This document shows, piece after piece, positions 27,527-36,513 of a stretch of DNA of 64,000 bases. How positions within the stretch are numbered: the first letter of the stretch is position 1; each line of letters starts with the position of its first letter. The DNA comes from Gammaproteobacteria bacterium RIFCSPHIGHO2_12_FULL_36_30 (GTDB lineage: Bacteria > Pseudomonadota > Gammaproteobacteria > Coxiellales > Coxiellaceae): positions 1 to 64,000 of the forward strand of contig MGXU01000001.1 of assembly GCA_001801815.1 (NCBI GenBank), read 5' to 3'. The notes beneath the pieces are model-generated. The model was given only the letters and a program-made list of their open reading frames with translations. It made no database searches and had not been told where the DNA came from. The position numbers were made by a program, and so were the translations under genes.

Positions 27527-28845
27527 ATGGAATTTACCGTTTCAATAAACTCATTTCCACGCGCAGCGTAATTTTCATATTGATCCAAACTCGAACATGC
27601 GGGTGATAATAAAACAATGTCACCCGATTGTGCTATTTTTTTTGCTGTCGCAATCGCTTCTCGCAAATTATTGACACGAGAAATTTTCGTATAGGTTGCT
27701 AATGTATTTTGCAACAAATCTGCATCTTTACCAAATAAAATAACATGCGCGACACTTTTTTTCACAGGATTTTGCAATGGGGTTAAATCAACACCTTTGC
27801 TATCACCACCTGCGAGTAAAATAATTCGTCCAGCAATATGTTGACTCATGCTATCAATCGCTGCGATCGCCGCGCCAACATTTGTCGCTTTTGAATCGTT
27901 ATAATATGCAACACCATTTATTTTTTTTACCAATTGGCAGCGATGCGGCAATCCAGAAAAGTGCTTTAATGTTTGCAACATATTTTCTATTGGTAATTTC
28001 AGCGTAGAACCCATCGCCAACGCCACTAAAAAATTTTGATTGTTATGACGTTCTTGCAACATCAAGTCAGAAATTGCAATAATTTTTTTATCACCAAACA
28101 TTAAATTATCATCAACAATTCCCCATTCATTTTGTTTCGGTTTTTTAAGCGTAAAAGAAACCGGTAAATTTTTAAAAATAAGTTTTTTCCAAATGTCAGG
28201 TTCATCTGCATTCACAACAGCATATTCGCAATTTTTATAAATACGCTGTTTTGAATGCAAATAATCATCAAAAGTTTTGTAACGATCCATATGATCAGCA
28301 CTGACATTAATCACAACGGCAACTTTTGCTTTTAATGAATATGTTGTGTCTAATTGAAAACTGGATAATTCGATAACATAATAATCTGGGATTGGTCGTT
28401 GCAAAGCTTCTAATACAGGCAATCCAATATTACCGCAAACAATCGTTTTATGTCCTGCGTTTTTAATTAATTCACCCATTAATGTTGTTAAGGTTGTTTT
28501 TCCATTTGATCCTGTGATTGCAATGATTGGCGCTTTTGCATCACGCGCAAAAATTTCTACATCGCCAATTACTGGAATATTTTTTTCAATACATTTTTTT
28601 ATGCAAGGTTCTTCGAGCGAAATACCCGGACTTACAACAATAACATTTGCTTTTTCAAATATTTTTTCTTGAAATTTTCCCAAATAAATTTCTATTTTCG
28701 GAAATTGTTTTTTACATTCTGCTAATTTCGGCGGATTTTCTCGTGTATCAACAACAATCACTGGAATATTTTTTGACGCGAGGTATTGCACGCAGGAAAA
28801 TCCTGTTGCACCGAGGCCGATGATGAGGTGTACATTATTTTTCAT
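27523..28845 (-). CDS. murD: UDP-N-acetylmuramoylalanine--D-glutamate ligase
   Basis: 440 residues. Adds D-Glu to UDP-MurNAc-Ala. LIIGLGATGFSCVQYLASK binds the substrate nucleotide, ITGSNGKTTLTTLMGE is the ATP loop, INVSADHMDRYKTFDDY and INGVAYYNDSKATN are Mur ligase motifs, and LLSPACSSLDQYENYAARG near the C-terminus is specific for MurD. Upstream, where mraY normally adjoins, lies a 1.3-kb insertion carrying a RAYT-type element. Confidence 0.97.
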   Translation of the reverse strand: MKNNVHLIIGLGATGFSCVQYLASKNIPVIVVDTRENPPKLAECKKQFPKIEIYLGKFQEKIFEKANVIVVSPGISLEEPCIKKCIEKNIPVIGDVEIFARDAKAPIIAITGSNGKTTLTTLMGELIKNAGHKTIVCGNIGLPVLEALQRPIPDYYVIELSSFQLDTTYSLKAKVAVVINVSADHMDRYKTFDDYLHSKQRIYKNCEYAVVNADEPDIWKKLIFKNLPVSFTLKKPKQNEWGIVDDNLMFGDKKIIAISDLMLQERHNNQNFLVALAMGSTLKLPIENMLQTLKHFSGLPHRCQLVKKINGVAYYNDSKATNVGAAIAAIDSMSQHIAGRIILLAGGDSKGVDLTPLQNPVKKSVAHVILFGKDADLLQNTLATYTKISRVNNLREAIATAKKIAQSGDIVLLSPACSSLDQYENYAARGNEFIETVNSI

Positions 28846-29118
28846 AATATTTTAATAGTATTACACACCATATGAGTAAAGCTAGGTGCTAACTAAAATA
28901 ACTTTATTAAGAAAATCCGTTAATAAAGGAAAGGGCGTTTTTCTTTATTAAGGATTTTTTTAGGTAGGTCTTAGCTAACCCCGCCACCCGAATAAGCTAG
29001 CCTGTCGATGACTTCATTCGCTGCAGCGCGAGCAACCACGCTGATGTTTATGCATAATGTTTGTCAAGAGCGAATGGAAGTGAAATCACCAGTACTCATA
29101 TAAATAGAATTATGGTGA
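28846..29118. repeat. gap between murD and the RAYT element, with hairpin and degenerate REP
   Basis: TCCgTTAATAAAG (28916-28928) pairs with CTTTATTAAGGA (28943-28954) and is followed by seven T, a terminator-like shape on the plus strand, although no plus-strand gene precedes it. From 28999 to 29090 a degraded copy of the RAYT end is visible: CATTCGCT and its complement AGCGAATG bracket GAGCAACCACGCTGATGTTT, similar to the intact end. No gene is supported. Confidence 0.45.
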
Positions 29119-29808
29119 ATATTTGCCAAGAACAGATGGAAGTGGAAGCGCTAGCGACCACGCCAATATTTGCAAAACACGGATATCTTTTTTCCTCACA
29201 AAGATTATTATTATGCAATGCAAAATAAAAAACAAATCCCAATTGCGTACATTATTACTTGCAGAACTTATGCGACATGGTTGCACGGAGATGCACGCTT
29301 AAGTGTTGATCCAAAACATAATCAATACGCCACACCAAAAATACCACCCATGTCTGGCTTTCAAAAAACAATGAGAAGTAATTGCAAAGAAGAAATGTTT
29401 ATCATGGATGAATCGCAGCGAAAAATTGTATTGCAATCAATTATTGATACTTGCAAATTCTCCAATTGGCATTTACACGCAGCACAGGTTCGCACAAATC
29501 ATATGCATGTTGTTGTTACATCAGAAAAGGCACCTGAAAAAATAGCGATTTCGTTAAAAGCATATGCAACAAGATATTTAAAACAACAAAATCCAGAATT
29601 AAATCGAGAACGATTCTGGTCAAGAGGCGCAAGTACAGGATATATATTTCAAGAAGAATTTCTATTTCGTGCTATGCAATATACGATTGAAGATCAAGGT
29701 AAGGAAATGGCGGTTTATTGTGATCCGTCTTACTATAAAATAATTGAGACAATTTAAATATCGGCGTGGTCGCTAGCGCTTCCACTTCCATCTGTTCTTG
29801 ACAAATAT
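29119..29808. mobile_element. RAYT-type element with 53-bp inverted ends
   Basis: The element consists of one HUH transposase gene and near-identical inverted ends. The left end (29119-29171) and the complement of the right end (29756-29808) match over 53 bp with two or three differences; both include GGAAGTGGAAGCGCTAGCG, whose GCGCTAGCGC-like core could form a REP hairpin. A third, single copy of this end lies at 32652-32686 beside murE. This is the arrangement of REP-associated tyrosine transposases and their palindromes. It lies inside the dcw cluster. Confidence 0.8.
29218..29757 (+). CDS. RAYT / Y1_Tnp (IS200-like) HUH transposase
   Basis: 179 residues from ATG 29218. The HUH metal site is NHMHVVV (HMH at about 95-97) and the catalytic tyrosine is likely in AMQYTIEDQG (Tyr155). 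N-terminal YIITCRTYATWLHGD is a typical REP-transposase opening. These enzymes nick single-stranded DNA at palindromic REP sequences. The stop codon lies within the right inverted end. The gene is plus-strand, opposite to the cell wall genes around it, and appears intact. Confidence 0.88.
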   Translation: MQNKKQIPIAYIITCRTYATWLHGDARLSVDPKHNQYATPKIPPMSGFQKTMRSNCKEEMFIMDESQRKIVLQSIIDTCKFSNWHLHAAQVRTNHMHVVVTSEKAPEKIAISLKAYATRYLKQQNPELNRERFWSRGASTGYIFQEEFLFRAMQYTIEDQGKEMAVYCDPSYYKIIETI

Positions 29809-29898
29809 AGTGTGTAATTCTATTTAGATAGTCACTGGCAGTGCAACGATCATTACTACTAACGAAATGCACATTAATCTGATGGATTTAACGAATAG

Positions 29899-30126
29899 TT
29901 ACATCATATTTCTTAAATCAGCACCACTATAAATTTTATTTTCACATACAATTTTATTTGGAGATAATTGAATGTCATAACCATCAACATATTTAATTTC
30001 AATTATGCCATCAATATGCATTTTTTTATCCTGAAATATTTTTTTCGACGTCATTTTTTCTTTAGCATCTTTAACATCATTCGCTACGACTAAAAAGTTA
30101 TTATGTAATATAAATACCCGCATCAT
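29899..30126 (-). CDS. small DUF1543-like protein
   Basis: 75 residues. The pattern DVKDAKEKM ... KKMHIDGIIEIKYVDGYDIQL resembles half of the DUF1543 repeat, in which a His-Ile-Asp segment precedes a VDGY motif. The family has no firm function. It follows the RAYT element within the dcw cluster and points the same way as mraY. Two methionines begin the frame; the ribosome binding site is weak. The match rests on a short motif. Confidence 0.5.
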   Translation of the reverse strand: MMRVFILHNNFLVVANDVKDAKEKMTSKKIFQDKKMHIDGIIEIKYVDGYDIQLSPNKIVCENKIYSGADLRNMM

Positions 30127-30178
30127 CTTCGCGATAACCTACATGTACTAGATATAAATACATATTTACCTCAATTAA

Positions 30179-31264
30179 TCAGCGTAACTTTAGCGTCGCC
30201 AATCCCAACAACACCAAAATCACCGTAATAATCCAAAATCTTACAATCACTTTTGGTTCTGGCCAACCCGATAATTCAAAATGATGATGCAGCGGTGCCA
30301 TTTTAAAAATGCGTTTGCCTTTACGTAATTTATAACTTAAAACTTGCAAAATAACAGAAATGGTTTCTGCAACAAATATTCCGCCCATTAAAAATAAAAT
30401 AATTTCTTGGCGCACCATCACTGCAACAATTCCAAGTGCGCCGCCAATACTTAATGAACCAACATCACCCATAAATAATTGTGCGGGATAACTGTTGTAC
30501 CATAAAAATCCTAAGCCAGCGCCTGCTAATGCGCAGCAGAAAACAACTAATTCTGCAGCGTTTGGTAAATAAGGCAATGCCAAATAATGTGAGAAATTAA
30601 TATTGCTTGTGACATATGCAAAAACACCGAGTGCCATAATCACTAGAATTGAAGGCATTATTGCGAGTCCGTCTAAACCATCCGTTAAATTTACTGCATT
30701 GCTCGCACCAACAATTACAAAATAAGAAAAAATAAAATAAAACAAACCTAAATGGATAATCACAGATTTGCAAAATGGAATAACCAATTGTGTTTCATTA
30801 CTTCCGTTTGCTGTGAAATATAAAATACTAATTGCAATCAGCGCAATCAGAGATTGGTATAATAATTTTTTACTTGCAGATAATCCTTTGGTATTTTTTT
30901 TAATAATTTTACGATAATCATCAACACAACCAATTGCACCAAAACCCATCGTGACAAATAATGCGATCCAAACATACGGATTTAATAAATTACTCCATAA
31001 AAAAACACTCACGCCTAATGCAATTAAAATTAAACTGCCACCCATCGTTGGCGTGCCGGTTTTTTTTAAATGCGCTTGCGGACCATCTGTACGAACAACT
31101 TGTCCAAATTGCAAAGCACTTAGTCGACGAATTAAAACGGGACATAAAAATAAAACGATGAGCAGGGCAGTTAGCGCGCTAAAAATAGCGCGAAACGTGA
31201 GGTATTGAATGACACGCAAGAAATGAAAATAGTTTTGTAAATAATGTGCTAGCCACAATAACAT
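30179..31264 (-). CDS. mraY: phospho-MurNAc-pentapeptide translocase
   Basis: 361 residues with about ten membrane helices. MraY makes lipid I by joining UDP-MurNAc-pentapeptide to undecaprenyl phosphate. Catalytic and binding motifs are [52 protein letters not shown], and the HHHFE motif in [13 protein letters not shown]. The start overlaps murF by 16 bp. Intact. Confidence 0.97.
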   Translation of the reverse strand: MLLWLAHYLQNYFHFLRVIQYLTFRAIFSALTALLIVLFLCPVLIRRLSALQFGQVVRTDGPQAHLKKTGTPTMGGSLILIALGVSVFLWSNLLNPYVWIALFVTMGFGAIGCVDDYRKIIKKNTKGLSASKKLLYQSLIALIAISILYFTANGSNETQLVIPFCKSVIIHLGLFYFIFSYFVIVGASNAVNLTDGLDGLAIMPSILVIMALGVFAYVTSNINFSHYLALPYLPNAAELVVFCCALAGAGLGFLWYNSYPAQLFMGDVGSLSIGGALGIVAVMVRQEIILFLMGGIFVAETISVILQVLSYKLRKGKRIFKMAPLHHHFELSGWPEPKVIVRFWIITVILVLLGLATLKLR

Positions 31265-32589
31265 AATGCCTCAACTACTTTTTCCATTTTCATTCCACGC
31301 GATCCCTTAATTAAAACCGTTGTGTCTTTTTGTAATTGCGGTTTTAATGATTCTATCAACGCATCATGATTATCAAAATGCTGCGCATTTTCTCCAAAAG
31401 TTTTTGCAGCCTGCGCACTTAATTTTCCATAGCAAAATAATTTTTTTATACCAGCATTTTTTGCAAATATTCCAATATCAGCATGTTGTTCATCTGCTAT
31501 GTTTCCTAATTCTAACATATCGCCAAACACTAAAATCGAATTTTTTGCACGATGTGTTAATAAAGTAATGGCGGCTTTAACTGATGCTGGATTGGCATTA
31601 TAACTATCGTCAATAATTGTTGCACCTGCGAAACCTTTTTTCTCAACAAGTCGACCATATTCTGGCTGAACTGTTTCTAATCCAGTTTTAATATTTTCAA
31701 TTGAAATATTCATTGCAAATGCCATCGCAGCAGCTGCTAATGCATTAGTAATATTATGTTCACCCAATAAGGGTAATGAAATTAATATATTTTTATTCGG
31801 TAAAAATAGGGTAAAAGTAGTTTTACCATCTGGAGTAAATTTTATATCGCGCGCTGTAACATCTGCGGAATTATTTTTTGCAAATGTAATAATGCGATGC
31901 ATTGCTGCCATTTTCTTCCAAAATGTTGCGTGTTGATCATCCGCATTAATCACTGCGATACCATCTGAAGTTAAACCTTCAAAAATAGCGCCCTTTTCAC
32001 GTGCAATTGCTTCGAGTGTTCCAAAATGTTCAATGTGAACTGGCGCGACCATGGTCACAGTTGCAATGGTTGGTTTTGCAATTTTTGTTAAGCCCGCAAT
32101 TTCGCCGGGATGATTGGTGCCAATTTCTAATGCAACAAAATTATAGGATGGATTTAATTTTAATAATGTTAATGGTAAACCGATATCATTATTAAAACTT
32201 TTTTTACTCGCAAGCACATTGCCAGATTGTTTTAAAATATTCTCAAGTAATGCTCGCGTAGTTGTTTTTCCACAACTTCCGGTAATGGCTGCGACAGGAA
32301 TTGTTATATGTTGTCGGTAAAAGCAGGCTAAATCAATTAATGCTTGGCGAGTGTTTTTTACATGAATATGTGGGATGTTTGTTTTTACATCACGATCAAC
32401 AATTATTGCAGCTACATTTTTTTTTGCAACATCAGAAATAAAATCATGACCATCAAAATATTCGCCTTTGATTGCGAAAAAACAATCGCCGCTTTGTACG
32501 GTGCGGCTGTCGATGGAAATGTTTTTGAATTCGGTGTCGATGCCGGTTAATGTGCCATTTGTAATGTTTGATAATTCAGATAGATTCAT
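31249..32589 (-). CDS. murF: UDP-N-acetylmuramoyl-tripeptide--D-alanyl-D-alanine ligase
   Basis: 446 residues from ATG 32589 ([12 protein letters not shown]); upstream in-frame Mets lack family similarity. Adds D-Ala-D-Ala. N-terminal [20 protein letters not shown] is the MurF/MurE-type substrate domain, [16 protein letters not shown] the ATP loop, [19 protein letters not shown], and [15 protein letters not shown] are MurF-specific. C-terminal [15 protein letters not shown] completes the enzyme. Confidence 0.96.
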   Translation of the reverse strand: MNLSELSNITNGTLTGIDTEFKNISIDSRTVQSGDCFFAIKGEYFDGHDFISDVAKKNVAAIIVDRDVKTNIPHIHVKNTRQALIDLACFYRQHITIPVAAITGSCGKTTTRALLENILKQSGNVLASKKSFNNDIGLPLTLLKLNPSYNFVALEIGTNHPGEIAGLTKIAKPTIATVTMVAPVHIEHFGTLEAIAREKGAIFEGLTSDGIAVINADDQHATFWKKMAAMHRIITFAKNNSADVTARDIKFTPDGKTTFTLFLPNKNILISLPLLGEHNITNALAAAAMAFAMNISIENIKTGLETVQPEYGRLVEKKGFAGATIIDDSYNANPASVKAAITLLTHRAKNSILVFGDMLELGNIADEQHADIGIFAKNAGIKKLFCYGKLSAQAAKTFGENAQHFDNHDALIESLKPQLQKDTTVLIKGSRGMKMEKVVEALCYCG

Positions 32590-32651
32590 AAAAGCTTCTA
32601 TAGTTTTATAATTAAAAAATTTATATTCGATCATTCGCATGAACTTCGATC

Positions 32652-32686
32652 AATATCGGCGTGGTCGCTGGCGCTTCCACTTCCAT
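32652..32686. repeat. solitary REP-like copy of the RAYT end, next to murE stop
   Basis: AATATCGGCGTGGTCGCT followed by GGCGCTTCCACTTCCAT matches the right inverted end of the RAYT element at 29756-29790 with one base different (GGCGC for AGCGC). It fills the gap between murF and the murE stop codon at 32688-32690. It is a trans-mobilised REP rather than part of the element. Confidence 0.8.
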
Positions 32687-32687
32687 T

Positions 32688-34145
32688 CTACCGCTCACAA
32701 TCCATTACAATTTCAGCATCACTGTGGTGTAAAATTCTATCACCAATAATTTGCTCTGTTTCATGCCCTTTTCCAGCAATTAAAATCCAATCATTTTTTT
32801 CTGCTGACTGAATTGCTTTTTGAATTGCTTTTGTGCGATCTAATTCAATTTCAAATTTATTTTTATTTTTTACGCCGGCTAAAATATCTTGTGCGATTTT
32901 TTCGGGCGATTCGCTGCGAGGATTATCGTTGGTAATAATAATTTTGTCACCCTTATTTTCAGCAATTTTTCCCATCAAGGGACGTTTTGTTTTATCGCGA
33001 TCGCCGCCACATCCAAATACGCACCATACAATTCCGCTGCAATGTGCACGTACACTTTCTAATGCTTTTTCTAGCGCATCCGGTGTGTGCGCATAATCAA
33101 TAATGATAGTGGGCTTATTTTTTATTTGAAATAATTGCATGCGACCATTAACAGTTTCTAATTGTGAAAGTGATTTTAATATTGTGTCGAATGGTATTTT
33201 TAAAATTCCTAAAACGCCAAGCACTGCTAATACATTGTGAATATTAAATTCGCCGATTAATGGTAAATGAAATTCACCAGCTCCCCACGGAGTTTTTATA
33301 AATATATCAAAACCATTTTGCGTGGGCGTGTATTTTGATACATAAATATCAGCGTTTTTATCACATAAAGAATAAGTGATTACATTTAATTTTTTGCAAT
33401 ATGTTTCAACAAAATATTTTCCGGCTTCGCCATCAATATTAATAATTGCATTTTGCAAATTGGGTTTCTGAAATAATAATTCTTTCGCGTTGCGATATTC
33501 TTCCATTGTGCCATGATAATCTAAATGATCTTGTGTTAAATTTGTAAATACAGCTGTGTGAAATTGCACATCATTCACGCGATGTTGTGCAAGCGCATGT
33601 GATGACACTTCCATTGCAATTGTTTTTGCGCCTTGATCAATTAATTCGGCGAATATTTTTTGGAGTTGTAAACCGTCGGGTGTGGTGTTTATTGTTTTTG
33701 TTAGCGATGATAAAAATCCATAACCAATTGTTCCAATCACACCACAATAATTTAAAGCTTGCGCAACAAAATGCGTTACGCTGGTTTTTCCATTTGTGCC
33801 AGTCACACCAATCACTGGAACTTTGCTGCTTGGAAAATCAAAAAATCGCGCGCCAATTTCAGATTGTTTTATTTTTAAATTTCGAATTGCAACGCATGGA
33901 ATTCCCTTGTTTTCTAATATAAAATCATCAGTCGGATCATATGCAATCGCAGCCGTACCTTTTGCAACCGCATCCGCAATGTAATCTCGCCCATCTGATT
34001 TTTCGCCGGGATAAGCTAAAAATAAAGTATTTTTTGAAACATCACGACTATTATTGGTGATATTTGAAATTTCAATTGCAGGAATGCTTGCTGATTTTTC
34101 AGCTAGTTTTTCGAGTAAAAATGATAAGGGTTTTTTATACAACAT
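32688..34145 (-). CDS. murE: UDP-MurNAc-L-Ala-D-Glu:meso-diaminopimelate ligase
   Basis: 485 residues from ATG 34145 (MLYKKPLSFLLEKL); upstream codons do not resemble the family. The ATP loop is GVTGTNGKTSVTHFV, followed by TTPDGLQLQKIFAEL, MEVSSHALAQHRVNDVQF and LTQDHLDYHGTMEEY. The DNPR motif in TNDNPRSESPEKIA is the meso-diaminopimelate-binding signature, so the third residue of the peptide is mDAP. The 5' end is followed upstream by an insertion, not by ftsI directly. Confidence 0.97.
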   Translation of the reverse strand: MLYKKPLSFLLEKLAEKSASIPAIEISNITNNSRDVSKNTLFLAYPGEKSDGRDYIADAVAKGTAAIAYDPTDDFILENKGIPCVAIRNLKIKQSEIGARFFDFPSSKVPVIGVTGTNGKTSVTHFVAQALNYCGVIGTIGYGFLSSLTKTINTTPDGLQLQKIFAELIDQGAKTIAMEVSSHALAQHRVNDVQFHTAVFTNLTQDHLDYHGTMEEYRNAKELLFQKPNLQNAIINIDGEAGKYFVETYCKKLNVITYSLCDKNADIYVSKYTPTQNGFDIFIKTPWGAGEFHLPLIGEFNIHNVLAVLGVLGILKIPFDTILKSLSQLETVNGRMQLFQIKNKPTIIIDYAHTPDALEKALESVRAHCSGIVWCVFGCGGDRDKTKRPLMGKIAENKGDKIIITNDNPRSESPEKIAQDILAGVKNKNKFEIELDRTKAIQKAIQSAEKNDWILIAGKGHETEQIIGDRILHHSDAEIVMDCER

Positions 34146-34271
34146 TATGGATCCATGAAAACAAGTGTGAATCACTCATTTTCATGGTATTAACAACATG
34201 CGTCAAGAAATAAACACATGCTATTTCATGGTTGAGTTTTACCGGTTTTGCACAAAACATTTATATCCCGA

Positions 34272-35201
34272 TTAATGAAGATCAAGTACCTCATCATCTT
34301 CTGATGCATTGATAGCTGTATTAATCAAATAAGGGGCATTATTTTTTGGATTAACCGCCAATGATGCATTAAGATAACCTGAAACGCCAATATTACCAGG
34401 ACTTTGATTGCCAACAGTTTGCCAACTATTCATTTTTTTATTGTATGTTTTGGCAAGAGACATGTATGGATCGTATGGGTTGTAATCTTCGCCCGAATAC
34501 ATCAAAAAAATTGCTCCTGATGGCGTGATGTTAAGAAAATCACCTTGAACAAATATCAATGCACTTCCTCGACCAACTTGAATCCACTGATTGTTTGCGG
34601 TATCTAATCGGACAACATGCAACCTCCAATAACCACTTTGATTAGTGTAGGCAATATAAGGAATTCCTTTTGCATCCAGCGCAAGAGAATATAAGCCGCC
34701 GCTACCATTGATGCCGCCATCTCCCAATTGTTTCCATTGATTCGTTTTGTTACTCAATTTTGAAACTATCACAGGACCGCTAGGTGCAGTTGCAACGATA
34801 GGAGTTCCAGTTGAGTCAAGTGTCAAATCTGAAATGCCAACTTCAGGTAATGCAGATATTTTTTTTGATGGATGACTGTGATGACTATCAACTGCACTAC
34901 CTACCTGTATCCAACCTTCACCATTAAATTTTTTAACAACATCACCCGATGCTGTTGAATAAATAATATAAGGGATATTTTCATTATTGATTGCTAACGC
35001 ATGCTCACTAACAATTCCGTGAGCAGTAACATCACCTCCTACTTGCACCCATTGCGTACCGTCAAATTTAAACACAACGACTGTGTTATATATCCATGGG
35101 TCATTTGAATATGTGTATGCAATATATGGGACTCCTTGTGTATCAAACGCAATAGAAGCGAATGCATTGTCAAGCTGATTACCTGTATGCGAATTATCCA
35201 T
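34272..35201 (-). CDS. repeat protein, beta-propeller-like, lacking a signal peptide
   Basis: 309 residues built of repeats with the pattern G-PYIAYT ... VVxFDGTQWVQVGG (four or five units, for example GVPYIAYTYSND and GIPYIAYTNQSG). Such repeats form beta-propellers in secreted or surface proteins. No signal peptide is present and the frame begins in mid-repeat (MDNSHTGNQLDNAFASIAFD), so the gene may be the 3' part of a larger one truncated by the ATPase cassette upstream. A promoter within the palindrome at 35215-35247 could still serve it. Function unknown. Confidence 0.6.
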   Translation of the reverse strand: MDNSHTGNQLDNAFASIAFDTQGVPYIAYTYSNDPWIYNTVVVFKFDGTQWVQVGGDVTAHGIVSEHALAINNENIPYIIYSTASGDVVKKFNGEGWIQVGSAVDSHHSHPSKKISALPEVGISDLTLDSTGTPIVATAPSGPVIVSKLSNKTNQWKQLGDGGINGSGGLYSLALDAKGIPYIAYTNQSGYWRLHVVRLDTANNQWIQVGRGSALIFVQGDFLNITPSGAIFLMYSGEDYNPYDPYMSLAKTYNKKMNSWQTVGNQSPGNIGVSGYLNASLAVNPKNNAPYLINTAINASEDDEVLDLH

Positions 35202-35213
35202 CTTAAACTGGAA

Positions 35214-35247
35214 TTGACTATTTTATCGTTAGTCGATAAAATAGTCA
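35214..35247. promoter_or_regulatory. 33-bp palindrome overlapping two divergent promoters
   Basis: TGACTATTTTATCG-ttagt-CGATAAAATAGTCA (35215-35247) has perfect 14-bp arms. On the plus strand TTGACT (35214-35219), a 17-bp spacer and TAAAAT (35237-35242) form a promoter whose start would fall at the ATG (35249), so the ATPase mRNA may be leaderless. On the minus strand CTGACT and TAAAAT are likewise 17 bp apart and point at the propeller-like gene. Binding of a regulator to the palindrome would block both. Confidence 0.65.
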
Positions 35248-35248
35248 G

Positions 35249-36478
35249 ATGAAATATAATCGTTACATAGCTTCAGATATCAATGCAGTTTGTTTTGCTG
35301 CGGGTAAGATGGCGTTTGTATCAGGACCAAGACAATGTGGCAAAACCACGATGGCGAAATCATTACTGAAACAACGAGGCGTTGGCGCTTACTACAGCTG
35401 GGATGAAGTAAAATTTAGACGTCAATGGACAAAAGATCCCTCCGGTATTCTTCCAAAAATGGAACATGATGAAAAACCGCTTATTGTGCTGGATGAATTA
35501 CATAAAGCAAAATTATGGAAACGTAATTTAAAAGGTTTATATGACACTGACGGTGAAGCCTACGATATTTTAGTGACTGGTAGCGCACGTCTCAATGTTT
35601 ACCGTAAAGGCAGTGATAGTTTAATGGGTCGTTACTATAATTTTAGATTACACCCATTTTCTGTTGCAGAATTATTAAAAGAAAAATATTTTTTAGAGCC
35701 GGATTATTTGATACAAGCTTTATTATCTCAACACAAAACGTCATCGCGTGAATCAATTGAAAAATTAGATTTATTATTTAAATTTGGTCCATTCCCAGAA
35801 CCTTTATTTTCTGCGAATCAGCGAACTCTAAATTTATGGCAGCGAAATCGAATTGAAAAAATCATTCGTGAAGATATGCGCGATTTAAGTCGTCTACCTG
35901 AATTGAGTCAAGTAGAAATGCTTGCGAGCTTATTACCGGAACGCATTGCGCAACCACTCAGCATTCAATCATTAAGCGAAGATTGTGAAGTTGCATACAC
36001 AACAATTAAACGCTGGTTAAACTATTTAAATGAGTTGTACTATTGCTATAATTTGAAGCCTTTTATGAAATCATTGCCGCGTGCAATTAAAAAAGAAGGT
36101 AAATTATATTTATGGGACTGGAGCGAAGTGAATAATCCAGGTGCACGCTTTGAAAATTTAATCGCTTCTCATCTATTAAAATATTGCGATTATTTAACAG
36201 ACAGCGGCGTTGGTAATTTTGAATTACGCTATGCAAGAAATAAAGAGAAGCAAGAAATTGACTTTATAATCTTGCGTGATAAAAAAGTTTTTTTACCAAT
36301 TGAGGCTAAAATTTCTGACGAACAACCAAGTCATATCTGGTCAAAATTCTTGACTCAATTAAATTGTGATGTTGGTATTCAAGTTGTCATGAAACCAAAT
36401 ATTTATAAAATACACAGCTATGACAATAAAAAAATATTGCTGATTAGTGCTAACGATTTTTTAAAATATTTAATCTGA
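35249..36478 (+). CDS. AAA_14 / DUF4143 ATPase
   Basis: 409 residues. Walker A is VSGPRQCGKTTMAKSLL (near residue 27), Walker B LIVLDELHKAKLWK, sensor motif LVTGSARLNVYRKG, and the AAA_14 domain ends with FRLHPFSVAELL. The C-terminal DUF4143 part contains a winged helix (AYTTIKRWLNYLNEL) and a restriction-nuclease-like core: FENLIASHLL, EIDFII and PIEAK. The family is widespread with unclear role. No ribosome binding site precedes ATG. The stop codon lies inside the second palindrome copy, so the gene exactly fills the interval. It is opposite in orientation to the dcw genes. Confidence 0.85.
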   Translation: MKYNRYIASDINAVCFAAGKMAFVSGPRQCGKTTMAKSLLKQRGVGAYYSWDEVKFRRQWTKDPSGILPKMEHDEKPLIVLDELHKAKLWKRNLKGLYDTDGEAYDILVTGSARLNVYRKGSDSLMGRYYNFRLHPFSVAELLKEKYFLEPDYLIQALLSQHKTSSRESIEKLDLLFKFGPFPEPLFSANQRTLNLWQRNRIEKIIREDMRDLSRLPELSQVEMLASLLPERIAQPLSIQSLSEDCEVAYTTIKRWLNYLNELYYCYNLKPFMKSLPRAIKKEGKLYLWDWSEVNNPGARFENLIASHLLKYCDYLTDSGVGNFELRYARNKEKQEIDFIILRDKKVFLPIEAKISDEQPSHIWSKFLTQLNCDVGIQVVMKPNIYKIHSYDNKKILLISANDFLKYLI

Positions 36479-36508
36479 CTATTTTATCGTATATCGCTAA
36501 AATGGTCA
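36476..36508. repeat. second copy of the 33-bp palindrome, after the ATPase gene
   Basis: TGACTATTTTATCG-tatat-CGCTAAAATGGTCA has the same 14-5-14 layout as the copy at 35215-35247, with two differences in the right arm. Its first three bases are the TGA stop of the ATPase gene. It ends 5 bp before the ftsI stop codon. As a hairpin it could terminate either transcript; its identity with the upstream copy suggests that the gene and both palindromes moved together. Confidence 0.7.
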
Positions 36509-36513
36509 GCTCA

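Noticed and set aside
28916-28961. Plus-strand terminator between murD and the RAYT element
   Set aside because: Shape fits, but no plus-strand gene lies upstream to be terminated; kept only as a hairpin in the gap description.
29170-29217. TTG start for the RAYT gene, 16 codons earlier
   Set aside because: It lies inside the left inverted end and has no ribosome binding site; ATG 29218 gives the family N-terminus.
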